Shown here: piece by piece, positions 1 to 10,736 of the stretch
Position numbering within the stretch: position 1 is the first letter of the stretch
Layout of the letters: each line of letters starts with the position of its first letter
From: Canna indica
Lineage: Eukaryota; Streptophyta; Magnoliopsida; Zingiberales; Cannaceae
Assembly: GCA_034359265.1 (NCBI GenBank)
Contig: CP136895.1
Span: 47,510,001-47,574,000, forward strand
Length of the DNA: 64,000 nucleotides
Direction: 5' to 3'
The notes under the pieces: model-generated
Told to the model about the DNA's origin: nothing
Seen by the model: only the letters and a program-made list of their open reading frames with translations
Databases searched by the model: none
Position numbers and translations under genes: made by a program

Positions 1-1
1 A

Positions 2-1252
2 CTGGGTCATCGTTCCACTTACACGATGCATCCGGGGGCCACCAAGATGTACCGGGACTTAAGGCAGGATTTTTGGTGGAAGGGCATGAAAAGAGAGGTA
101 GCAAAATTTGTTTCTAAATATCTAGTCTGTCAGCAGGTGAAAGTCGAACACCTTAAGCCTACGATGCTCCTACAAAATCTCGAAGTGCCCGAGTGGAAGT
201 GGGAGAAAATCACCATGGATCTAGTGACTGGATTGCCTAGGTCAAAAGGCAGTTTTGATTCCATTTGGGTGGTGGTGAACCGGTTAACCAAGATCGCACA
301 TTATATACCAGTGAAAACTACTTTCTCTGCGGAGCAGTATGCCCGACTATTTTTGGATAGGATTGTGGCATATCATGGTACCCCGGTGATGATTATATCC
401 AACCGCGGTACCCAGTTCACAACCCAATTTTGGCAGTCCTTCCAGGAAGCTTTGGGTACTCAGGTGCGTTTCTGTACAGCCTTCCATCCCTAGATTGACG
501 GGCAGTCAGAGAGGACCATCCAAACTTTGGAGGACATGCTAAGGGCGTGCATCCTAGATATGGTAGATGGATGGGAGGGGCACCTACCGTTGATCGAATT
601 CGCCTATAACAACAGCTATCACAATAGCATTGGCATGGCTCCTTTTGAGGCCTTGTATGGGCAGTGGTGCAGGTCCCCGATGGGCTGGTTTGAGGCAGGG
701 GAATCACTCATGGTGGACCCCAACCTGGTTGAGGAGGCGGTAGAAAAAGTAAAGGTCATTAAGGAAAGACTGCCGGCAACCCAAAGTCGATAGAAAATGT
801 ATGCCGACAGAAAGGCCAGGGAATTGGAATTTGGAACGGGTGACTTAGTATTCCTGAAGGTCTCTCCTATGAAAGGGGTGGTCCAATTTGGGAAGAAGGG
901 AAAACTGAGCCCTAGATACATTGGGCCTTTTCCCGTTCTCAAGCGGAGGGGCGAGGTGGCCTATGAGCTGGCATTACCTCCTAGCCTGAGCAGAGTGCAC
1001 CCGGTCTTCCATGTATCCATGTTGCGAAAGTATGTAAAAGATGATTTGCATGTGATCGAGCCCTCTTCTATTGAGGTAGATTCGGCCATCTCATTCGAGG
1101 AAAAGCCGGTAGAGGTTCTTCACCGCAAAATCAAGAAGCTAAGGTCCAAAGAAATTCCCCTGGTAAAGGTAAGGATGGGAGCACCATTCCGGGCAAGAGA
1201 CCACATGGGAGGTAGAGCAGGACATGAGAGAGCGCTACCCTCCCTGATTTGA
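2..1252 (+). pseudogene. Ty3/gypsy (Tekay/Del-like) integrase and chromodomain-like tail, element GA1
   Basis: This is the 3' end of a gypsy pol gene, reading in from before the window. The integrase normally inserts the element cDNA into host DNA. The N-terminal HHCC region is visible, but the first Cys is Tyr (SKYLVCQQ). The rve core follows with the first catalytic Asp (TMDLVTGLP), the Glu (GQSERT) and the GPY-like tail. The tail ends in a chromodomain-type segment, as in Tekay/Del chromoviruses. Breaks: the second catalytic Asp is Asn (SNRGTQFT); TAG stops at 491-493 and 791-793 stand where Gln is expected; a frameshift near 1175 scrambles the last ~25 residues. All segments lie in one frame apart from that shift. 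The polypurine tract and LTR follow directly. Confidence 0.9.
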
Positions 1253-1303
1253 GGAGCCGGTAAGTCCTTGTTATTCAAGAAAATTCGAGGATAAATTTCC
1301 CTT

Positions 1304-1315
1304 AAGGGGGGAAGG
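1304..1315 (+). other. Polypurine tract of gypsy GA1
   Basis: AAGGGGGGAAGG lies two bases before the LTR start TGTAAGACC. It is the usual site for plus-strand priming in reverse transcription. The mirrored copy in GA3 sits at about 13291-13302 on the minus strand. Confidence 0.8.
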
Positions 1316-1316
1316 T

Positions 1317-3852
1317 TGTAAGACCCGGAAAAAAAAATCCTTATATAAAAATATGTTTTGGTGCAGCATGCCGGATCCGGGGGTAGTCGAGTCGAGCCTT
1401 GGGATCGCCTCGAGTGAAAAGGTATGACTCGATTAATGATTCATGGAATCTATTTGGGTGATTAACTTTCCTTTTATGAAATCATATCTTAAATTAAGTT
1501 AACTTGAGTCATATTGTGGTTTGAGTCGGAACCCAAGTTGAGTTCGGGTTTAGTCGAGGTTTGAGTGCGAGTTAAGTGAGTCAAGATGCCTCATTTGGAA
1601 AGCTAGATGAGGGATTAAAACCCTCATCTTGCAGCCGTGCGGCTCATCCATTGAGACGCACAAGGCTGCCTAAGGGGAGAGAGGAAGAGGAGCAAGGTGA
1701 AGCTTCGGGCTTGGATCTATCCGGGATTCGCATCGTCGCCGGAAAAATTTCAAGTCATCGTCACCCGATCCTTGTTTCTCCCCAACCTAGGTGAGTGGTT
1801 ATGTTTTGAAGCTTGGGGGAGGCGGGTGGCTGAACCCTAGATGAGATAGGTTGAGTTTTCACGATCTTTCCGACAAATCTTGATTTCTATGATGTGCGTT
1901 CACTGTTTTATGAAATTTCTTGTCGAAACTCGCTGTTTCTTCATCGATTTGCAAGTTTTTAGGGCTGCCGAGTGATGGCAAAAGGGGAAAGGTCATGCCA
2001 AAATTTTCCCCAATTCCCTTGACGGCAAGGAAGCCCTTAGATGACCTTAGATCAATGTTCGATGTAGATCTACTTGTATATCTTTCGTACATTGAAGCAT
2101 GTCTTCCCTAGGAGTCCCTTGAATGGCCGAATGAACCTTACTACTCATGAAGAGGGTTCGGCCAAGGGTGAGGGAAGGGTAAATTAGTTAATTGGCATTT
2201 AAGTTACATTCGGAATTGAAGAGGTAGAGGTATAGCTAGAGTCTCCTCCCTCTTTTCCTACCATCAGGACCATGGCCGAGCAAGGTCTTACTTGCTCATG
2301 GTTCGGCCAAGGCTAGGGAGGAGAAAAGAGATTAACTATAGATTGAAATTACATGACTATAAGGATCATACATAGAGATATGACAATACTTAGGAAGAAC
2401 ATCGAACAAAGCAAGTAGCTTGATTGATTTGAAACTTTAGGGATGTTAGTCTTGTAACCATCCTTAGCATTAGATCTTTAAACTTAAATGTTGAAATTGT
2501 TGCTATGTTTTGTATTTCCTACATGTCATTTGAATTCATTAACACCTTGCCATGCTAGATAGTTGTTTCTTATTGTGCTAAAATTAAGGTAGTGTAAAGT
2601 TGCTATATATATATTTTGGCTATATATGATGAATGATGCAATAATTGAATATTCTCCTCTGGATTATACATGCTGCCCTAAATGTTCTTGGGCGGGATTC
2701 CATGCTTGACTCACGAAATTCCCCAACCGAGGTAGTGTAGAATGTTGGGTAACATGTACAACGTCACTAAACGTTCATAGCACTTATATGGAAACTTAGT
2801 TAGGAGATGATAACACTTCTATGACCTTTGGTACACTTTTGGAAACATAGAACTCGTAGTTGTTCATATCTTGAAAGGGTGGCATAAATTGTTGACCCTG
2901 TAGCCGCATTTAGGCCAGATACGGGCAAATGCCCGAAGTGTATATATGGAAACCCTATGATATTGATTGTGTGATGTGTTTGAGATGGTCCGCCGAGGAG
3001 CGAGGAGGTCGGAATTGACCAATGCTCATCTCGGCCAGTATTGGGTCTAGAGGTGCACCAGCGGGCCCGCTAGGTGCCAGACCCCAGTTGGGTGGGACTA
3101 GCTATCCTTACCCCAGACGGTGTCCGAAGATTAGTGAACCATCCTAGTCGACGGCCCGGGATTATTTGTTTACATCTTCAGATGTTGTGGCCTAGAGCCA
3201 GTGTGATACTACCAGATATGGTAGGGATGGCTGTAGCCGGGATATGATTCTATGGGTAGGCCCAAGGGCCGAATGCCGAAGGCTAGATAAGCCGAGATGG
3301 CAGGTTATCATGTTTAGTTGATGCGGACGAACCCGTTGGGGGTTGGTAATCGCATTAGAAATAAATTTTACCTCCTAGTACATTTCCTTTATTGCCCTGT
3401 ATGATATATATATATGACTGAGGCTTATGTGGAGGTTCAATTGAGCCACTCACTGAGTCCCAAGTGGACTCACAGTTTATTTCTATTTTTGCAGAGCATG
3501 AGCAGTAGCTTGGTGTCGACATGGTGCAGCTGGAGGGCAAAGGCGGTGCCAAATCTCGTAGCGGCGTCCATGAGTCTTAGACTAGTCCTAGTTATGTTGG
3601 TTTATTTCTGCACTGACGGTTGTAATTGAAAAGAATTGCAAAAACGTGATGTTTGACCATTTGGATTTGAGGTTGATGTTTCTTCTTGTTTTAAAAAACT
3701 TATACATTGTGACTTGCAAACTTTGTTTTATAATGTATGTTAAGTTTCTTTCAGTGGATGTGTTTTGGTTTCTTGATGTCAGTGTAGACAGTAGGCTACA
3801 GGGCAGGATGTGGACCCTGGCCGGTCACACTACCCTCAGTTGGGGTGTGACA
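1317..3852 (+). repeat. 3' LTR of gypsy GA1 (family GA, about 2.54 kb)
   Basis: The boundaries are TGTAAGACC at the start and GGGGTGTGACA at the end, next to the polypurine tract. The same family occurs at 8975-10736, 10737-13288 and 24557-26298 (minus strand) and as a solo LTR at 49247-51765. An LTR this long fits the Tekay/Del lineage. The short ORFs inside are not conserved between copies and I do not treat them as genes. The sequence at 3853 onward belongs to a copia element, so GA1 inserted there. The 5' half of GA1 lies outside the window. Confidence 0.9.
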
Positions 3853-4817
3853 ATTGCTTGAGTAAAATCAGTCATAGGAATGATTTTGATGATTTGAATG
3901 ATAGCTAGAAATACTCATTTTTTCATTGAAAACAATATAGGATGAAAAATGAACCTAGATAATTCATTTTGAGTTCAAACTTGATACATGCATTTCAAAT
4001 AACCATTCAGTAATTGGTATCAAAAATTTTCATCCAACAATTGGTATTTCAAATCTTGAAGTATAGGTTAACCTAAGTCAACAAGGTGACTTAGAAATTT
4101 CATTTTAAGTCCAAACTTGATTCATAGACTTATACTATCTCATGTTTGATGACTAGATGCTTAAGATAGAGAAAACATGATTATATAGCAAACTTTGATA
4201 CTTTGCATTTTCATATTTTCATGCTTAATTCAAATGAAATCGTGCTAATTTAAAAGTTCGATTAAATGACATTAGTTTCACTTCAAACTTGATATACATG
4301 ATTTAAATGACCATATCTTGATATTTTGAAAGTTGGAATGAAATCTAAAAATATCATGAAAAAGATATGAGTACATTCATACTTGAGTGCATACATGATT
4401 TAGTTTGAATTCTATCTATCACTCTTTTCTATCATGTATGATTTAGTTTCATATCAATTTTTTTTCATCCCTTTGGTTGAGATTTTCATGTTTAATGAAA
4501 AATAATCTTTAGAGTCTCAACTTCATGAAAAAAAGAAAAAGAAATTAAAATTATATTTGTTTTTCATCCCTTTGAATAGATTAACCTTTCTTGCCCTTTT
4601 TGATTGATGGCAAAAGGGGGAGAAAATTATAAGTAAATGGGGAGAAAAATATAGGTAAAGAGGAGGAAAATATAGGAAGACCATGCATATAGATAGTGGG
4701 AGTTTATTTTCATAGATATGCATGTTGATAGGGGGAGAAATCCCTTAGATTATATCCTCTATGCTGTAATGTATACATTTTCTTAAGCATGTTTGTCATC
4801 ATCAAAAAGGGGGAGAT
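3853..4817 (+). mobile_element. Copia A (Sirevirus-like) 3' untranslated internal region with repeated polypurine tracts
   Basis: This AT-rich stretch has no coding ORF and lies between the GA1 insertion and the copia A 3' LTR. From about 4612 to 4735 it carries a series of purine runs (AAAAGGGGGAGAAAA, GGGGAGAAAAA, GAGGAGGAAAA, AGGGGGAGAAA). The last run, AAAAAGGGGGAGA, abuts the LTR at 4818. Multiplied polypurine tracts before the 3' LTR are a known mark of Sireviruses. The pol and gag genes of copia A would lie left of GA1, outside the window. Confidence 0.7.
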
Positions 4818-6179
4818 TGTTGGCTTTAGGTTTTCAACCTTGGCCTTAATCTCGGTTTTGATGATAACAAACATGGAACTAATATTTCGTTGAGAAATCT
4901 TTCAGGTTCCATATCGATTAGCGTTCGATGTCCTCGATCGGATAAATCAGAAAATCAGAAGGACATTGATCGTCGCGCTTGGGTTCATCGTGGAATATCT
5001 CAAAGTTCGACGTGTGCAGCAAAGTCGTCTTGGACAAGTCCAAAGATCATGTGAAAATCCCTCCAAGTTGACGTTCGTTAAAAGCGAGAACCCGAAAATG
5101 AAGCGCGCAAGAAAAATGGCTAAAAAATCAATTTCAGCCTATGTTTGGTCGACCGGTCGGTCGACCGAATAGGGTTAGGAAAATGGCAGAAGCCATCTCA
5201 GTCGACTGAAGAATGCCGCAAATCGGTAGTAGCCTTGTCGACCGAAGATGGGTAAAAATAGTTAGTGGGCTACTTCGGTCGACCGACTGAAGCGAGAAAT
5301 GGGCAGTAGCCTTGTCGGTGGATCGAACTGCGGATAGCTGAAGCCACAACTTGCGTCGATCGACCAGATGGTCGACCGGATTGCGGGAATGCAAGATTTG
5401 TATCTGGCGATCGACCCGTCGGTCGATCGCACAGAGACATTGGAGCAACGGTTGCTTGAGCGGTCGATCGGTCGGTCAACCGGCCAATCGACCGAGCGGC
5501 TGTAACGAATAGTTTTCTATCCGTTGAGCTACCGTTTCTTTGAGAGGATATAAATATACCTCATCTAACTCCTTTAATCCTTCTTCCTCAACTGATACAT
5601 ATTTTATTGAGCATTCTGAAGGGAGTTTTGAGCCTTCTAAAGATTGATTGAAGCGCGTCTGTTCTTTCGTCAAAATCCACTTTAGGCGCGCACTTTGTCT
5701 CAATGCGTCTGTTGGATTTGTGCGTGTGATAGACCTGGGATTGTTTGGTCTGGTGTGTGGAAGTGGTTACCTTAGTGAAAAGGTGTAAAGCCACTTGTGT
5801 AAGCATAACTTACTAGGATTAGTCGAGTTGTCCCTTAGGGTTGAGGTGGAAGAGTGCTCTCGTTAGGAAGGCAGATACTTCTGGGTGTGGAAGTGCCTTA
5901 GGTCGAGACTGTGACTCTTCGAGTCAAAGTCCTCATTGTAAGGGAAACAAGAATTAATCTAGTAAACCTAGTTTGGAAATCCTAAGTGGGGTGCTTAGGT
6001 AGTGGAGTAGGCATTGGGGCCGAACCACTCTAAATCTATGTGTTTGCATTGATTCTTTATTTGTGCTTAATTATTTATCTTGCTTCCGCATCCAATCTAA
6101 GTGATCTAAGTAAACGATTAAAACTGGAATTAGACAAATAAATTTAGTTAACACACTATTCACCCCCCCCCCCTCTACA
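4818..6179 (+). repeat. 3' LTR of copia A
   Basis: It starts TGTTGGCTTTAGG directly after a polypurine tract and ends in a poly-C run and CTCTACA. The first ~200 bases match the solo LTRs at 33639-35261 (minus) and 52297-53908 (plus). Those two continue past the C run for about 20 more bases to CACCAACA, so this copy may be shortened at its end. It is followed at once by CACTA-2 transposase sequence, which places copia A inside CACTA-2. Confidence 0.85.
5147..5556 (+). promoter_or_regulatory. GTCGACC palindrome array and TATA box of copia A LTR
   Basis: Repeated GGTCGACC/GGTCGATC palindromes lie at 5147-5165, 5277-5290, 5355-5385, 5408-5430 and 5460-5495. TATAAATA at 5549-5556 is the likely core promoter. 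The array would lie in U3, upstream of the transcription start. Confidence 0.55.
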
Positions 6180-7398
6180 GTTAGGACCCAGAATAATCAT
6201 CTAAAGATAAATAAATTCATCTTTCATACACATTGACGGCGACAAATTATAATCTATTAGCAGTAGTGGCCAAACTAAATAAGGAGTTGCAGAATGACCA
6301 AACAGATTAAAACCATTCATCCACAATCCCAATATGATATTTCTAGTATCCCTAGCAAATGAAGGATAACATCTATCCAAATGTTTCCATGCTTCACTGT
6401 CGGATGGATGAGTCATTACTATATCATCACGACTTCTTGCATGCCAACTCATGTAGGGGGCCGTCTTTTTCGACATGAATAATCTTTGAAGCCTCGATGT
6501 CAGTGGAAAATACCGAAGCACCTTAAACGGGATATTTTTTTGTCAGACCGATTTCTTCTCCTTGTAACGAGGATGTTCACATAGAGGGCATTTATCCAAC
6601 TGTACATTTTCTTTATAATATAAAATGTAGTTATTTTGGCACGCGTGTATTTTTTCGTACCCAAGCCCTAATTTTCTCATCAACTTTTTTGTCTTATAAA
6701 AAGTTGGCTCAAACTTGTTATCTATAGGCAGCATTCTATTAATCAATCCCGCAATCCGATCAAACGCAACCCTGTTGATATTACAATCGGCCTTGGTGTT
6801 CAGGAGTTGCGCCATTGCCGAAAACCTAGTGTATTTAGGACAATTCTTATACAAAGGTTCATCGGTAGCTGTCAACATCTCGTAAAATTCTGCGGCTTCT
6901 TTATTCAACAATTCAATCTCTACCACAAGTTGTACTTCTGTGACAAAGGTTCATCGGTAACACTTGTAGTATCTGGTGGCACTGACGTCTCAGTAACTGT
7001 TCGATCGACATTATCATTCAACTGGAATTGACCACCAAGACTATCAAGTATCATAGTTCTATAGGGATTAGATGGACTGGATGAAGAAACACTAGGAGAG
7101 GAAGATTCACCATGTGTTTGAACGACAGGATTGCTCGATGTCCCGACTTCACGTGACAAGTCCATAGAAAATATCATGGTGCAAATCCTTTGCTATACAG
7201 TTGCAGAGTGATAGTTTCCTGATCCAAAAATAGTCAATTCAAGCAAATGCGGCATGGACATCAGATTTTATCACCGACACTAATGAATTTCCGATTCGAA
7301 TAAGTGAAATTTAGGAAGTAAGTTATGCCTAATCGAAACTCATTCGTTAAAGCTCCACGATTAAGACGTTGGTACATCCAACTTCGATCGCCTGACAT
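6180..7398 (-). pseudogene. TNP2-type CACTA transposase, N-terminal two fifths, CACTA-2
   Basis: The translation parallels CACTA-1 from the start (ATG at 7398-7396, followed by DRSWMYQRL) through the Transpos_assoc region to KDEFIYL and MIILGP, where the copia A LTR cuts it. The enzyme would cut at CACTA termini and move the element. Several frame breaks and stops (near 7180, 6925 and 6540, and after IYL) show it is dead. The first presumed catalytic block appears as NGFNLFGHS where CACTA-1 has DGFNPFGHS, so the Asp is lost. Identity is certain from the parallel copy. Confidence 0.88.
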
Positions 7399-7442
7399 GA
7401 TTATGTCAATCAATGACAATTTATTCTATTAATGTCTTTAGG

Positions 7443-7975
7443 TGAGATGGTCCTATTCCATTCAGGATTCATGTTATTCAAATTGCACTAAGTATTTCTT
7501 TTAATCGCTAACTTCATACTAAAATTTTGGCGGCATCTCCCTACAGTTCTCCGAATACGCCACTACAAGAAAATAGACTTTCAGCAACAAATAATTACCA
7601 ACAAATTAATTTTGTTGGTACTACCAACAAATGTATCATTTGTTGGTAATTTCCAACAAATATATCTTTATCCGTTGGTAATACCAACGGACAATTGTAA
7701 TATCCGTTGGTAATACCTAGCATAGTATCACCAACGGATTTTACCAATGAAAATCCCTTGGTATTAGTATTACCAACGGATTCTTGACTATTACCAACGG
7801 ATTTAATCCGTTGGTGATACCCTATTTTTTTGTAGTGCGCATATCATCTGGCGCGTATCGGAGAACAAGAGAGATACAATAGCCAAAATTCAAGAATTAA
7901 TGAGTTAACGGTTAAAAGAAAATACTAAGTGCAATACAAATAACTATATTCCCAAATTGTCCAATCAGGGATAAT
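7443..7975. repeat. Long palindrome upstream of CACTA-2 transposase, split by a MITE
   Basis: The arm 7443-7560 and the arm from about 7852 to 7975 are imperfect inverted copies (GGTCCTATTCCATTC... against ...CAAATTGTCCAATC). They are separated by the MITE insertion and a short loop. CACTA-1 carries the same palindrome without the MITE at 14575-14821. It begins about 45 bases upstream of the transposase ATG. Confidence 0.75.
7561..7837. mobile_element. 277-bp CACTA-type MITE with TSD CGC
   Basis: The termini are CACTACAAGAAAA and TTTTTTTGTAGTG, flanked by CGC at 7558-7560 and 7838-7840. The interior is made of inverted ACCAACGGAT/ATCCGTTGGT subterminal motifs and has no ORF. The motif differs from the CAGCAACGGC of CACTA-1 and CACTA-2, so the MITE belongs to another CACTA family. 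It depends on a transposase supplied elsewhere. Confidence 0.85.
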
Positions 7976-8117
7976 TCAAGGGTTGTACGTCGTATAAAAG
8001 ATCATCTACTTATTTTACACAAACATACAATCCCCGAATGGATCTAAGGTTTTGCTAAATCATATTTGACTCATCGATGCGTACATGAAACATATCAACT
8101 CGTCAGATGGATGATTA

Positions 8118-8974
8118 TGTGGAGTGAATACCTACACTAGAAGGGGGGGTTGAATAGTGTTGGGTGACTTTTTACTTCTACTTGAATTTTTTTAAAGTCA
8201 ATTCCAACTTCAACCAAAAGTAGGTGCAACTAAAAGATGTTCATTAGCAAGTATGAAACACAATTATAAGCAATCACACAAGGCAATGCAAACTCAAGAG
8301 ATTATAGTGGTTCGGCCAACTGCCTACTCCACTACCTTGGCTCCACACCAAGGATTTCTAACCAAATCCTTTATAGACCTTGTGTTTCCCTTTGAATACA
8401 ACTGAGGACTCGGTTCTCAACCTTTTGAGAACTCCTCAAATCTATTCACCTAGGCAAAACACAATTCTACAAAGTAAACCCTAAGTGTTTATACTAGCAC
8501 ACCTAGCAAGCTAATCAATGAAGAACAAGTTCAAGTAACAAGTAAAATTACAATGAAAAGAGCTAAAGAGTAAACCACGACTAAGAGCTCTTTTCCAAGC
8601 CTTCAATGCCTCCAACACCACAAGATGTTGAGGTTGAATCGAAGCCGGAGTCGAGGGAAGATGAGCGCTTGAGAGAAATCCTTGATCGGAGAAGCAAGCG
8701 CGAGCAAATCAAGTTTAGAAGCCACAAATCTCACTTTGGAAGCTTATATCAATGGTTAAGAGGGCTTAATGAAGGTTGGTGAGGGGTATTTATAACCCCT
8801 CACATGGAACGGCACTCCAACGAGTGTTTTTCTACCCATTGGATGCCGACCGGTCGCTTGCCGGTCGCTTGCCGGTCGATCGTCGGTCGACTGTCCGATC
8901 GATCGCCCAGTGACCGCTGGCATTCTGCCCTTCTACAACCATGTTCGATCGACCAGATGGTCACGTTTAATTCC
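8118..8974 (-). repeat. 3' LTR of copia B (partial)
   Basis: It matches 29929 onward at its start, with TGTGGAG in place of TGTTGAG. It is cut at 8974 by gypsy LTR GA2. Its end beyond the palindrome array is lost. Confidence 0.82.
8787..8965 (-). promoter_or_regulatory. TATA box and palindrome array of copia B LTR
   Basis: TATTTATA at 8787-8794 is TATAAATA on the minus strand. GGTCGATCG/GGTCGACTG-type palindromes follow at about 8845-8965, upstream on that strand. Confidence 0.5.
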
Positions 8975-10736
8975 TGTCACACCCCAACTGAAGGTAGTGT
9001 GACCGGCCAGGGCCTAAATTCTGCCCTATAGCCTACTGTCTACACTGACTGACAATAAAATAGAACATATCGAGAAAGGAAACCACAACACAATCTTTAT
9101 TTAAAGTTTTCAAAATTCACAAATATATGTTTTTCAACCCAAAGAAGAAAACCAACATCGTCACAAATAGAACATCTCAAGTATCAAAGTTATTACAAAC
9201 TTTTCAAAACACAACTGTTAGTGTAGAAAAGGAAAATAACTACTACAAGACACTATACTATAACCAAAGGACGCCGCTATGAGATATGGCACCACCACCT
9301 GCCCTCCAGGTGCACCATGGCGACAAGCCTCGATCACTGATCATGCTCTACAAAAACAAAGGAATCAAACCGTGAGTCCATTTGGGACTCAGTGAGCGAT
9401 TCTTTCAAACCTCCATAAAATCCGCAGTTAGTCATGCATAATATATAAAAACAACATAGAATATAATCAGGGAGGTAAGCTACTTTTTGATGTGCCTATC
9501 GACCCCGTGGGTTATTCTATATAAACCATATAGGAGAAACTTGCCATAACGGCCTAACCTTGCCACCTGGCATCCGGCCCTTAAGGCCTACATATGGTAT
9601 AAGAATCTCGGCTACAACCGGCCCTACCATACAAGGTAGAATCACACTGGCTATTCGGCCACATCATATCAAGATATAAACATGAAATCCCGGGCCATCG
9701 ACTAGGATGGTCTACTAGTCTCCGGACACTGTTTGGGATTGGGATAGCTAGTCCCACCCAATTGGGGTTTGACACCTAGCGGGCCCGCTGGTGCATCTCA
9801 AGACCCAATCACTGGCCGAGCTAAGCATTGGTCATTTTCGACTTCCACGCTTCTCGGTGGACCATCTCAAGCACATCACACAGTCAAATGTCCTAGGGTT
9901 TCTTTATATACACTTCGGGCGGTTGCCCGTATCCGGACCTAATCCGGTCTGCAGGGTCAACAAATTAATACTGCCCTTCCAAAAATGTGTACACCTAATA
10001 GTTCAAGGTTTCCAGAAAAGAATACTAGAAGTCCTAGAAGTTGTGTCATTTCCTAGCTAGATTTCTATATATACTATGCATCTTGCAAACGTCCTACATG
10101 TTATCTAACCCATTCTTCCTAGAACAAGCGAACTCGCTGACTATGGAGGCACTCGACCTACCATTTCCACATCACTTACCATATTAATTACGAATAGTAA
10201 CATCATGAAGAATCGAAATAAAAAGTAAGTAATGTAGAGGTTAAACCAATATGGAACATACACTAAGCAAAGCAACAATTAAACATGATATGAGCAATTA
10301 AATGGAACCTTTATTAACTACATATACCATATAAGCATTGGCAAGAACATTTCCAAAATGATAATATAGATCTACCCCAACAAATCACAACATGAATATG
10401 GATTAACATTAACATGAATATAAATAAACATTAAGCGGAGGGATATGAACAACTACACAAAATCGTTTGTTTCCTCCCCCTTTCCCTTGATCGGCCAAAG
10501 CTCGAGCAAGGTAAACCTTGCTCGGCTGAACCATCCATGTGGGAAGGGGCTGGAATTTACGAATATTAACCAGTAGAACAGTAAACATAAACTTCAAATT
10601 TAATCTAACATTAAAATATGAAGGTGCGAGTTCATGCGATAAAATAAGAGATCCAACAATCCAATATAAATAGCCCAACTTTTCCCCCTTCTACTACTCG
10701 GCCAGCTCGAGCAGGATGATGACCATGCTCAGCCGA
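8975..10736 (-). repeat. Gypsy GA2 LTR, cut by insertion of GA3
   Basis: It starts TGTCACACCCCAACTG, the reverse of the GA family LTR end. It follows the same sequence as 10737-12495 until it stops at GCCGA, where the next GA LTR begins. It has inserted into the copia B LTR after AATTCC. It could be a solo LTR or one end of a larger element; its remainder is not in the window. Confidence 0.82.

Noticed and set aside
7561..7837. Miniature element as a deletion derivative of CACTA-1
   Set aside because: Its subterminal motif (ACCAACGGAT) and terminus (CACTACAAG) differ from CACTA-1 (CAGCAACGGC, CACTACTAG).
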